Shown: in pieces, positions 28,395 to 35,103 of the stretch
Layout of the letters: each line of letters starts with the position of its first letter
How positions within the stretch are numbered: position 1 is the first letter of the stretch
Assembly (NCBI GenBank): GCA_009919275.1
Contig: RGCG01000011.1
Coordinates: 1 to 42,209, forward strand
DNA from: Actinomycetota bacterium
GTDB taxonomy: Bacteria > Actinomycetota > Acidimicrobiia > Acidimicrobiales > Ilumatobacteraceae
Reading direction: 5' to 3'
Length of the DNA stretch: 42,209 bases
Program-made: the position numbers and the translations under genes
Notes under the pieces: generated by a model
What the model was told of the DNA's origin: nothing
Seen by the model: only the letters and a program-made list of their open reading frames with translations
Database searches by the model: none

Positions 28395-29182
28395 CCGCCG
28401 CAGCCCCCGCAGTCGCCCTGCGCCAGACGGCCGCGATGTCGAAACGGTCGATTCTCGCTCTCGTGCGCCAACCCGCGTTGGTGGTTCCCTCCATCGTCTT
28501 TCCGCTCTTCTTTGCCGCACTCGGCACATCGTCGTTCGGTCGCGCAACCGGTCTCCCGGGATTCCCGAAGGTCGACTCGTTCCTCGATTTCAGTCTTGCG
28601 GGAACCATCGTGCAGGGGGTGCTGTTCGGTTCCGTGCAAAGTGGTTCGGCCCTCGCCACCGATATCGAAAATGGATTCTTCTACCGCTTGCTCGCCTCAC
28701 CCACGTCGCGACTCGGCATTCTCGTCGGTCGACTCATGGGTGCGGCGGCATACGGCGCGGCGCAAACCGCGTTTTTCACCGTGCTGCTCATCCCCTTTGG
28801 CCTGCACGTGAAGGGTGGCGTTGCGGGTGCGGTCGTCATGTTGGTATCGGGTGGACTCACCGCAATCGCGATTGCCGGTTTCATGGCCGCGATGGCGCTG
28901 CGAACCGGATCGTCCGAAGCGGTGCAGGGAATCTTCCCCCTCGTGTTCATTGCGCTGTTCTTTTCGAGCGCATTCTTTCCGCGACAAACCATGAGCGGTG
29001 CGTACCGCCACATTGCGAACGCCAACCCGATCTCGTATCTCATCGAAGGTCTGCGCGATCTCTGCATCACCGGCTTCACCGCGTCTGCATGCGCAAAGGC
29101 ATTGCTCGTGCCCATCGGCATCATGGTGATCTCGTTCTCGCTCGCACTTCGTTCACTGGCAAAGAGAGTGGCGGCACAATGA
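28391..29182 (+). CDS. ABC-2 type permease (first of two)
   Basis: The 263-residue integral membrane protein has about six hydrophobic segments (for example VVPSIVFPLFFAALG, VVMLVSGGLTAIAIAGFMAA and GIFPLVFIALFFSSAF) and the ABC-2 family motif NPISYLIEGLRDL near residue 215. DIENGFFYRLLASPTSRL is the usual cytoplasmic loop after TM2. GTG start overlaps the ATPase stop by 4 bases; its stop overlaps the next permease. The two permeases probably form a heterodimer with two copies of the ATPase. Confidence 0.9.
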   Translation: MTAAAPAVALRQTAAMSKRSILALVRQPALVVPSIVFPLFFAALGTSSFGRATGLPGFPKVDSFLDFSLAGTIVQGVLFGSVQSGSALATDIENGFFYRLLASPTSRLGILVGRLMGAAAYGAAQTAFFTVLLIPFGLHVKGGVAGAVVMLVSGGLTAIAIAGFMAAMALRTGSSEAVQGIFPLVFIALFFSSAFFPRQTMSGAYRHIANANPISYLIEGLRDLCITGFTASACAKALLVPIGIMVISFSLALRSLAKRVAAQ

Positions 29183-29976
29183 GCACCTCACACTTCTCCC
29201 CCACTCATCTCTCCGCAGTGCGGTCATCGCGTGCGTTGTCGGCACGAGGCATGCGCAACATGCGCCGCCTGCCCTCGACGTTCATTCCCACACTCGCAAT
29301 GCCGATCTTCCAGGCCATCGCGTTTTCGGGCACGTTCTTCGCCATCACGAAACTGCCGGGCTTCCCCACCGATCGCAGCATCAACTGGTATCTACCGCTC
29401 GCGGTCATCATGGGTTCCGCGTTCGCGGGGGTTGGCCTGGGCTTCACCACCATCCGCGACATCGAGACGGGCTTTTTCGATCGCCTTCGCATGTCACCCA
29501 CACCCCGGTCGGCGCTCATCCTCGGGCCGCTCATCATGACGTGGGTTCGCACCGTCATCGTGGTCACGATGGTCGTCATCGTCGGCTTCGGGTTCGGTGC
29601 ACGCCTCACCGGTGGCGTCATCGGCCTGCTGTGTCTCTACGTTGCTTCGATCGGCCTCGCCACGGTGTCGGCCGGATGGGGCCTCGGCATCGCGTACCGC
29701 TTCCGCGACATGCGCGGGGCAGCGATCATGCAGCTCACCCTCTTCGTCGTCATGTTCCTCTCCAGCGCCCAGACACCCCTCTACGTGATGACCGGATGGC
29801 TCCACAGCGTCGCCCGGGTCAACCCGGCCACCAACGTTTTGCGCCTGTCGCGGCAGGGTTTCCTCGGCGAGGTCACGTGGAACGGGGTCTGGGGAGGTCT
29901 TTTGGCCCTCGTCGGCGGCTCCATCCTCACCCTCACTTTCGCGTACCGCGGCCTGCGTGGCCTGGAACGCGATTGA
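29179..29976 (+). CDS. ABC-2 type permease (second of two)
   Basis: The 265-residue protein is a paralogue of the preceding permease. It has DIETGFFDRLRMSPTPRSAL, matching the DIENGFFYRLLASP loop of its neighbour, and NPATNVLRLSRQGFLGE in the place of NPISYLIEGLRDL. ATG 29179 overlaps the upstream stop (ATGA). The last nine residues (RGLRGLERD) are encoded in the first unit of a 28-bp tandem repeat that continues beyond the stop codon. Confidence 0.9.
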   Translation: MSTSHFSPTHLSAVRSSRALSARGMRNMRRLPSTFIPTLAMPIFQAIAFSGTFFAITKLPGFPTDRSINWYLPLAVIMGSAFAGVGLGFTTIRDIETGFFDRLRMSPTPRSALILGPLIMTWVRTVIVVTMVVIVGFGFGARLTGGVIGLLCLYVASIGLATVSAGWGLGIAYRFRDMRGAAIMQLTLFVVMFLSSAQTPLYVMTGWLHSVARVNPATNVLRLSRQGFLGEVTWNGVWGGLLALVGGSILTLTFAYRGLRGLERD

Positions 29977-30030
29977 CGGCCTGCGTGGCCTGGAACGCGA
30001 TTGACGGCCTGCGTGGCCTGGAACGCGATT
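29950..30030 (+). repeat. 28-bp tandem repeat, three copies, across the permease stop codon
   Basis: Unit 1 is 29950-29977, unit 2 is 29978-30005 and unit 3 is 30006-30030 (25 of 28 bases). Units 1 and 2 are identical and unit 3 is identical over its length. The unit starts GGCCTGCGTGGCCTGGAACG and ends with GATTGAC, so it includes the TGA stop. Because 28 is not a multiple of 3, the copies run through different frames. Copies lie 45 bases upstream of the coxS -10. Confidence 0.95.
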
Positions 30031-30033
30031 AGT

Positions 30034-30053
30034 TCCCCGTCGGCTGGCGGGGA
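30034..30053 (+). terminator. Hairpin after the ABC exporter operon
   Basis: TCCCCG (30034-30039) and CGGGGA (30048-30053) pair around an 8-base loop, directly after the tandem repeat and before the coxS promoter. It may end the exporter transcript, though it lacks a T run and could instead be an operator for coxS. Confidence 0.35.
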
Positions 30054-30074
30054 GTGGCCCGCTTTGGGGCAAGA

Positions 30075-30116
30075 TAGGGGTCGCCTCGAGACGGGGGACG
30101 TCTCGCAAGAAGGGGA
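30075..30116 (+). promoter_or_regulatory. coxS promoter and leader with hairpin
   Basis: TAGGGG (30075-30080) is -10-like. The leader has a perfect hairpin with arms CGAGAC (30087-30092) and GTCTCG (30100-30105), then SD AGGGGA (30111-30116) and ATC directly before the ATG. The layout copies that of the coxL leader. Confidence 0.45.
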
Positions 30117-30119
30117 ATC

Positions 30120-30581
30120 ATGAAGATCAGCGTCACCGTGAACGGCGAGAAGCGCGAAAGCGATATCGAGCCGCGCACCCTCCTCGTTCAGTACATCCGC
30201 GAGAACCTCGAGCTCACCGGCACCAACGTCGGTTGCGATACCTCCAGCTGCGGCGCCTGCTCGATGCACATGAACGGCGAAGCGGTGAAGAGCTGCACAG
30301 TTCTTGCGGTTCAGGCCGACGGCTGCGACATCACCACCATCGAAGGGCTTGCCAAGGGCGGCAAGATGCACCCGATGCAGGAAGCGTTCATGCAGAACCA
30401 CGGCCTGCAGTGCGGTTACTGCACCCCCGGCATGGTCATGGCGGCGATTTCGCTCCTCAAGGAGAACCCGAACCCCACCGAGGAAGACGTTCGCATCGGC
30501 CTCGAGGGCAACCTCTGCCGGTGCACCGGCTACCACAACATCGTTCAGTCCGTTCTCGCCTGTGCAAAGGCAGGTAAGTGA
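30120..30581 (+). CDS. coxS: CO-dehydrogenase-like small subunit, 2x[2Fe-2S]
   Basis: CoxS-type subunits carry electrons from the Mo site through two [2Fe-2S] clusters to the FAD subunit. The 153-residue length is normal. The ferredoxin-like N-terminal cluster uses Cys39, 44, 47 and 59 (CDTSSCGAC...SC) and the C-terminal helical cluster Cys98, 101, 133 and 135 ([19 protein letters not shown]). All eight ligands are intact. Its stop overlaps the coxM ATG (TGATG), so they are coupled. Confidence 0.96.
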   Translation: MKISVTVNGEKRESDIEPRTLLVQYIRENLELTGTNVGCDTSSCGACSMHMNGEAVKSCTVLAVQADGCDITTIEGLAKGGKMHPMQEAFMQNHGLQCGYCTPGMVMAAISLLKENPNPTEEDVRIGLEGNLCRCTGYHNIVQSVLACAKAGK

Positions 30582-31405
30582 TGATCCCCGCGGCCTTCGA
30601 TTACAAGCGTGCCGGTTCTGCAGCCGAGGCCATCAGCCTCGTGTCCCAATACGGCGACGATGCCAAGTTCCTTGCGGGTGGACACTCGTTGCTTCCGCTC
30701 ATGAAGCTGCGCCTCGCGGCGCCGAGCGTGCTCGTCGACATCGGTCGCCTCACCGACCTCTCGTACATCCGTGATGCGGGTGACCACATCGCCATCGGCG
30801 CCCTCACGCGCCACATGGACGTCGAGAAGTCGCCCGTTCTCGCCCAGCACGTGCCACTTCTCGCACACGCGGCAGGCCACGTGGGCGACCCGCAGGTGCG
30901 TCACCGTGGCACCATCGGCGGCTCGATTGCCCACGCCGACCCCGCGTCCGATCTTCCCGCCACAACGCTCGCCCTCGGCGCCACCTACGTGGTGCAGGGT
31001 GCATCGGGCACGCGCGAAATCGCTGCAAAGGACTTCTACAAGGGCTTCCTCGAAAGCGCCCTGCGTCCCGACGAAATGCTCACCGAGATTCGCGTGCCGA
31101 AAATGAACGGTGCCGGCTGGAGCTTCCAGAAGTTCAACCGCCGCGCACAGGACTGGGCAATCGTTGGCGTCGCCGCATGGCGTCGGGGCAGCGAGTCCGG
31201 AGTCGGTTTGGTCAACATGGGCTCGACGCCCATCCTCGCCAGCAGCGTTGCATCGGCCATCGCGTCGGGCGCTTCGGTTGCCGATGCCGCACAGAAGGCA
31301 TCGGCCGAGGCCGAGCCACAGTCCGACCTGAATGCCACGAGCGATTACCGCAAGCACCTCGCATCGGTGCTCGTGCGTCGCGCCCTCGAGGAAGCCTCGA
31401 AGTAA
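30581..31405 (+). CDS. coxM: CO-dehydrogenase-like medium subunit, FAD-binding
   Basis: CoxM-type subunits hold FAD and pass electrons from the Fe-S clusters to an acceptor. The 274-residue protein begins with IPAAFDYKRAGS, has the FAD motifs LAGGHSLLP (about 32-40) and RHRGTIGGSIAHADPASD near residue 105, and the C-terminal CO_deh_flav_C domain. ATG 30581 overlaps the coxS TGA by one base; GTG 30578 is an alternative. The first hairpin repeat element begins 17 bases after its stop. Confidence 0.95.
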   Translation: MIPAAFDYKRAGSAAEAISLVSQYGDDAKFLAGGHSLLPLMKLRLAAPSVLVDIGRLTDLSYIRDAGDHIAIGALTRHMDVEKSPVLAQHVPLLAHAAGHVGDPQVRHRGTIGGSIAHADPASDLPATTLALGATYVVQGASGTREIAAKDFYKGFLESALRPDEMLTEIRVPKMNGAGWSFQKFNRRAQDWAIVGVAAWRRGSESGVGLVNMGSTPILASSVASAIASGASVADAAQKASAEAEPQSDLNATSDYRKHLASVLVRRALEEASK

Positions 31406-31421
31406 CCCCCTCCCCCCAGGG

Positions 31422-31467
31422 TTTTCGGTGTGAAATTACCCGCATTTCGCTACATGACACACCCAAA
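31422..31467 (+). repeat. Hairpin repeat element, copy A
   Basis: This 46-nt copy lies 17 bases after the coxM stop, in the sense direction of coxM. It shares with copies B and C the core GTGTGAAATTACCCGC followed by TTT and GCTACA. Outer arms pair GGTGTG with CACACC, then TTT with AAA after one mismatch. See copies at 32421 and 32804. Confidence 0.85.
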
Positions 31468-31494
31468 TGTGAGCGCTTTCCGCAACAGTTCGCG

Positions 31495-31519
31495 TTGAAC
31501 CGCACCGTCGTGCGTTCAA
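31495..31519. promoter_or_regulatory. Inverted repeat upstream of the PAP2-like gene
   Basis: TTGAACCGCAC (31495-31505) and GTGCGTTCAA (31510-31519) pair with one bulged C and a 4-base loop, 26 bases before ATG 31545. It could be an operator or an mRNA hairpin. No good -10 was found between it and the ATG. Confidence 0.35.
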
Positions 31520-31544
31520 GGATTCGCGGAGCAAACAGCTCATC

Positions 31545-32432
31545 ATGAGTTTCCGTCACTCGCGGGTGGCGGCATTCTCCGCTTACCTCGTCGCCTTCGT
31601 ATGGGCCGCGTTCGTTTTCGGACTTCCCACCGACCGCATCGCCGTACTGTCGTGGGTGCTGGGTGGTTTCGTGTGTGGCGCCATGGGGCGGCCCCGGTGG
31701 GTCTGGTTCCAGATGCTGCGCGACTTCGCGCTGTTCGTTGCGATGTGGTTCGCCTATGACTATTCGCGCGGCGTCGCCGACCAACTTGGATTTTCTGTCA
31801 ATCGAACACTCCCTCGCGACATCGATCGGTTGTTGTTTTTCGGCAACGACCCGAATGTGTGGATGCAGGAGAAGTTCTACGAACCGACGTCGGTGCGCTG
31901 GTACGACGTGGTCGGTTCGCTCGTCTACTTCACGCACTTCTGCGTGCCGATGGGAATCGCCATAGCACTGTGGGCCCGAAACCGCGATCGGTGGGTGCAG
32001 TACATCCGCCGACTCGCCACCGTGTTGTTCCTCGGCGTTGCAACCTTCGTCGTGTTCCCCGCCGCGCCACCGTGGATGGTCGCCCGTGACGGCGGAATGG
32101 ACCCGATCGCACGTCCGACGGTGCGCGGCTGGACACACCTTGGCCTCGACACGGTGTCACGGGTCATCGAGCGGGGCCGTGAAGTGGTGAACCCGGTCGC
32201 CGCAGTGCCCAGCTTGCATGTGGCGTTCTCGCTGATCGTCGTGTTGTTCTTCGCCCGGCAGATGCCGAAGTGGTTGCGACCGATTGTTGTGGTGTTTCCA
32301 GCCACGATGATGCTCACGCTCGTGTACTTCGGCGAACATTTCGTCTTCGACGGCATCCTCGGCGTCGCCTATGTTCTGATCGCCTTCCGCTTCTGGTCCC
32401 GCTACGAGCGCACCCGAGGGATTTCGGTGTGA
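31545..32432 (+). CDS. PAP2-superfamily membrane protein (inositol phosphorylceramide synthase-like type)
   Basis: The 295-residue protein has about six transmembrane segments and the PAP2 catalytic blocks: VPSLHVAFSLIVV near residue 220 and YFGEHFVFDGILGVAYVL near residue 265, with His residues in both. The region FPAAPPWMVARDGG precedes them, as in the PAP2_3 (Aur1/Ipt1-like) group. It probably transfers or hydrolyses phosphate esters of lipids in the membrane. The stop codon lies inside repeat copy B, and copy A lies 78 bases upstream, so the gene is bracketed by the elements. Confidence 0.82.
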   Translation: MSFRHSRVAAFSAYLVAFVWAAFVFGLPTDRIAVLSWVLGGFVCGAMGRPRWVWFQMLRDFALFVAMWFAYDYSRGVADQLGFSVNRTLPRDIDRLLFFGNDPNVWMQEKFYEPTSVRWYDVVGSLVYFTHFCVPMGIAIALWARNRDRWVQYIRRLATVLFLGVATFVVFPAAPPWMVARDGGMDPIARPTVRGWTHLGLDTVSRVIERGREVVNPVAAVPSLHVAFSLIVVLFFARQMPKWLRPIVVVFPATMMLTLVYFGEHFVFDGILGVAYVLIAFRFWSRYERTRGISV

Positions 32433-32467
32433 AATTACCCGCTTTTTGCTACACGCTGCACCGAGAA
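32421..32467 (+). repeat. Hairpin repeat element, copy B, containing the PAP2 gene stop
   Basis: The 47-nt copy overlaps the last three codons and the TGA of the PAP2-like gene. Arms are TTTCGGTG (32422-32429) and CACCGAGAA (32459-32467), which pair with one G-T wobble. The loop is nearly identical to that of copy C. Confidence 0.88.
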
Positions 32468-32483
32468 CTGCGACAGATCAGCC

Positions 32484-32786
32484 TCAGTTGACGACGAACT
32501 GAACAGTTGCACGTTCGGCGATGTGTGGCGCCACGATTTCATCGCGTACGGCTTCGTGTTCGGGATGCGAAACATAGGCTCGCCATCCTGCTTCGTCATC
32601 GAACTGAGCAAAGATCGCAAAGTCCCAACTGACGTCGGGTTGCGAGAGTCCGAGATTGGATCCAATTGTGTAGGAACGAATTGACGGAACGAGTCCGGGA
32701 AGAGTGGCGAGCGCTCTGTGGATCGCTTCAACATCGGTGCTGGTCGTCTCTTTTTTCCATCGAAAGAAAACATTGTGGACAAACAC
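32484..32786 (-). CDS. Dabb (stress-responsive A/B-barrel) domain protein
   Basis: The 100-residue protein matches the Dabb ferredoxin-like fold: FVHNVFFRWKKET at the start (His of the first strand), a helix, then SWDFAIFAQFDDEAGWRAYVSHPEHEAV, and a terminal RATVQFVV strand. Members include small dimeric stress proteins and cyclases; the function here is unknown. GTG 32786 was chosen since GAAAGG lies 9 bases upstream and homology begins here; TTG 32795 is possible. Upstream in-frame sequence runs into repeat copy C and is not protein-like. It lies between repeat copies B and C. Confidence 0.75.
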   Translation of the reverse strand: MFVHNVFFRWKKETTSTDVEAIHRALATLPGLVPSIRSYTIGSNLGLSQPDVSWDFAIFAQFDDEAGWRAYVSHPEHEAVRDEIVAPHIAERATVQFVVN

Positions 32787-32803
32787 AGGAATCAACCTTT
32801 CAT

Positions 32804-32850
32804 TTCTCGGTGCATCGTGTAGCAAAAAGCGGGTAATTTCACACCGAGAA
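32804..32850 (-). repeat. Hairpin repeat element, copy C
   Basis: This 47-nt copy is on the - strand, 3 bases after the stop codon of the SDR gene and 17 bases before the Dabb start. Its ends TTCTCGGTG and CACCGAGAA are a perfect 9-bp inverted repeat. It is the best-conserved copy for pairing. Confidence 0.9.
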
Positions 32851-32853
32851 CCC

Positions 32854-33600
32854 TTATTGGAGGCCGGCGTACTGGCCGCCGTCGACATTCAGGTGTGCAC
32901 CGGTGATGTATCTCGCCTGTTCGCTTGCAAAAAAAGCGCAGATCTCGCCGAAGTCGCTAGGGTCACCCAGAAAGCCCGCCGGAATTCCGAATGCTTCGGC
33001 CGACAAGGTGTTTCCCGACACGTCCTTGATGCGGTCGGTGAGGTGAATGCCGGGCTGCACCGAATTCACCGTCACGCCGTCACCTGCGACGTCGCGAGCA
33101 AGCGACTTCAGATATCCGGTGACACCTGCGCGGGCAGTGTTCGACAGCGCAAGGTTGGCGATCGGCTGCTTCACCGAGATCGACGTGATGGCAACGATGC
33201 GACCCCACTTCTGTTCGCGCATGTAGGGCAGGGCAACCTGGCACATCCCGATCACCGACAGCAGACTCAACTCGAGAGCGGCGGGATATTTGTCTATTGG
33301 TGTGTCGAGCGCCGTGCCGGGCGGCGGGCCGCCACCGTTCGTCACCAGAATGTCGACACCGCCCAGCACTTCGATTGCGGCACGAACAAAGTCCATCGCC
33401 GACTCGTGCGTCGACACGTCGTGGCGGATGCCGATGCAGCCGTGACCTATTTTCTCGATTGCGCTCTGCAGACGTTTGTCGTCGCGACCACACACGACGA
33501 CCCGTGCACCGTTGCTCGCAAGACTGACCGCAGTTGCAAGACCAAGGCCCGCAGTGCCCGCCGCGACAATTGCCCTTTTCCCCGTGATTCCGAGATCCAT
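32854..33600 (-). CDS. Short-chain dehydrogenase/reductase without the canonical YxxxK
   Basis: The 248-residue protein has an SDR fold: GTAGLGLA in the nucleotide loop (about 15-22), RHDVSTHE, NGGGPPPG in place of NNAG (88-95), SIS at the catalytic Ser position (140), and LNVDGGQYAG at the end. Where YxxxK is expected it reads LSNTARAG (152-159), so Tyr and Lys are both absent. A divergent SDR group with such an LSN..R motif is known to me, usually annotated as 3-oxoacyl-ACP reductase-like without proof. Whether it is an active oxidoreductase is open. TAAGGT lies 6 bases upstream of the ATG. Confidence 0.85.
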   Translation of the reverse strand: MDLGITGKRAIVAAGTAGLGLATAVSLASNGARVVVCGRDDKRLQSAIEKIGHGCIGIRHDVSTHESAMDFVRAAIEVLGGVDILVTNGGGPPPGTALDTPIDKYPAALELSLLSVIGMCQVALPYMREQKWGRIVAITSISVKQPIANLALSNTARAGVTGYLKSLARDVAGDGVTVNSVQPGIHLTDRIKDVSGNTLSAEAFGIPAGFLGDPSDFGEICAFFASEQARYITGAHLNVDGGQYAGLQ

Positions 33601-33606
33601 GTTCCG

Positions 33607-33612
33607 ACCTTA
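33607..33612 (-). promoter_or_regulatory. Leaderless -10 TAAGGT of the SDR gene
   Basis: On the - strand TAAGGT ends 6 bases before ATG 33600, the exact leaderless spacing, with no SD. Confidence 0.55.
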
Positions 33613-33628
33613 TTCGCCGTCCCTCGGC

Positions 33629-33659
33629 TACAGTGACGCCATCGGGAAAACGATTCCCG
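33629..33659 (+). promoter_or_regulatory. Promoter and leader hairpin of the FAD oxidoreductase gene
   Basis: TACAGT (33629-33634) is -10-like and is followed by a leader hairpin with arms CGGGAA (33643-33648) and TTCCCG (33654-33659). A G-rich SD region (GGTGGGGTGAAAG) leads to ATG 33673. It is divergent from the SDR promoter within 72 bp. Confidence 0.45.
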
Positions 33660-33672
33660 GTGGGGTGAAAGA

Positions 33673-35094
33673 ATGGAAAACCCGGCGATTGATCCGCGTC
33701 ACCTCGACGCCATCGCCGACGCGGATCCCTATCCGTACTGGTACGACGACGCCGACGAGCCCGATGCGAACCCCACGTTGGTGCGCACCGAGAGTTGTGA
33801 TCTCTGCATCGTCGGTGGCGGCTACACGGGGCTGTGGACGGCCATCATCGCAAAAGAACGCGATCCGTCGCGCGACATCATTCTCATCGACGCGAACCAA
33901 GTGGGCTCGGCCGCAAGCGGACGCAACGGCGGCTTCATGGAGGCGTCACTGACGCACGGCATCGCGAACGCACAGCAACGCTTCCCCGACGAGATTCCCG
34001 TTCTCGAGGAACTTGGCCTGCAGAACCTCAATGAAATCGAGGCCGCGATCCGTCGCTACAACATCGATTGCGATTTCGAACGCACCGGCGTCATCGACGT
34101 GGCCACCACGTTCCACCCCTCGTCGTACGGCGACGAAATGCGCGAGGATTACCAACAGCTGCGATCACTCGGCCACAACGTCGAGTGGCTCGACCGCGAT
34201 GCGATGCAGGCGCAGGTCCATTCACCCACCTACGTCGGTGGACTGTGGCGGAAAGAACGTGCCGCGCTTGTCGACCCGGCACGACTCGCCTGGGGTTTGA
34301 AGCGCGTTGCCGAATCGCTGGGCGTCAGAATCTTTGAGGATACGAAAGCAACTGCGATCGAACGCGATGGTGTCGGCGTTCTCATTGAAACATCACTTGG
34401 GCGCGTGCGCGCCGGCAAGGTCGCACTGTGCACCAACGCCTTCAAGCCGCTCCTCAAGCGCCTTGGGCACTACATCGTGCCCGTGTACGACTACTGCATG
34501 GTCACCGAGCCGCTGACCAATGAACAACTGGAATCCATTGGTTGGGCGAATCGCCAGGGTCTCTCCGACATTCCGAACCAGTTCCACTACTACCGACTCA
34601 CGGCCGACAACCGAATCCTGTGGGGCGGCTACGACGCCGTGTACTACTTCCGCGGAAAAGTGAACACCGAACTCGAGTCGCGCCCCGAGTCATGGGCGCT
34701 TCTCTCGCGTCACTTCTTCGAGACATTTCCGCAGCTCGCCGACGTTCGCTTCACACACATGTGGGGTGGCGCCATTGACACGTGCACTCGCTTCACCGTC
34801 TTTTGGGGTCGCGCAATGGGTGGTCGTGTTGCCTACGCGCTTGGTTACACCGGCCTTGGCACCGGCTCGTCGCGCTTCGGTGGCGAAGTTCTCCTCGACC
34901 TGTTGGACGGTCGGCGCAGCAAGGCCACCTCGACCAAGTTCGTCCAGGACAAGCCGCTGCCCTTTCCGCCCGAACCGTTCCGCTTCATCGGCATCCAAGC
35001 GACGCGCTGGTCGATGCGCCACGAAGACAAAACGGGGAAGAGAAACCTCTGGTTGCGCTCGCTCGATCGCCTCGGGCTCGGATTTGACTCGTAG
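33673..35094 (+). CDS. FAD-dependent oxidoreductase, DAO family (PuuB-like)
   Basis: The 473-residue protein is a D-amino-acid-oxidase-fold flavoenzyme. It has an FAD-binding GxGxxG-type LCIVGGGYTGLWTA near residue 44, then DANQVGSAASGRNGGF, the usual second motif of gamma-glutamylputrescine oxidase and related amine oxidases, and a C-terminal YALGYTGLGTGSSRFGGE. It likely oxidises an amine or amino acid with O2 or another acceptor. It is not a known part of cox clusters. Its TAG stop is part of the -10 for the MoxR gene. Confidence 0.9.
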   Translation: MENPAIDPRHLDAIADADPYPYWYDDADEPDANPTLVRTESCDLCIVGGGYTGLWTAIIAKERDPSRDIILIDANQVGSAASGRNGGFMEASLTHGIANAQQRFPDEIPVLEELGLQNLNEIEAAIRRYNIDCDFERTGVIDVATTFHPSSYGDEMREDYQQLRSLGHNVEWLDRDAMQAQVHSPTYVGGLWRKERAALVDPARLAWGLKRVAESLGVRIFEDTKATAIERDGVGVLIETSLGRVRAGKVALCTNAFKPLLKRLGHYIVPVYDYCMVTEPLTNEQLESIGWANRQGLSDIPNQFHYYRLTADNRILWGGYDAVYYFRGKVNTELESRPESWALLSRHFFETFPQLADVRFTHMWGGAIDTCTRFTVFWGRAMGGRVAYALGYTGLGTGSSRFGGEVLLDLLDGRRSKATSTKFVQDKPLPFPPEPFRFIGIQATRWSMRHEDKTGKRNLWLRSLDRLGLGFDS

Positions 35095-35097
35095 GCT
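35092..35097 (+). promoter_or_regulatory. Leaderless -10 TAGGCT embedded in the oxidoreductase stop codon
   Basis: TAGGCT begins at the TAG stop of the upstream gene and ends 6 bases before GTG 35104 of the MoxR gene. No SD is present. Confidence 0.55.
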
Positions 35098-35103
35098 TTC
35101 GGG

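Noticed and set aside
29950-30030. CRISPR array
   Set aside because: The 28-bp units are directly adjacent without spacers, and no cas genes are near.
31422-31467. Rho-independent terminator after coxM
   Set aside because: The hairpin has a long conserved loop and no following T run; the same loop occurs at two other loci, so it is better treated as a repeat element.
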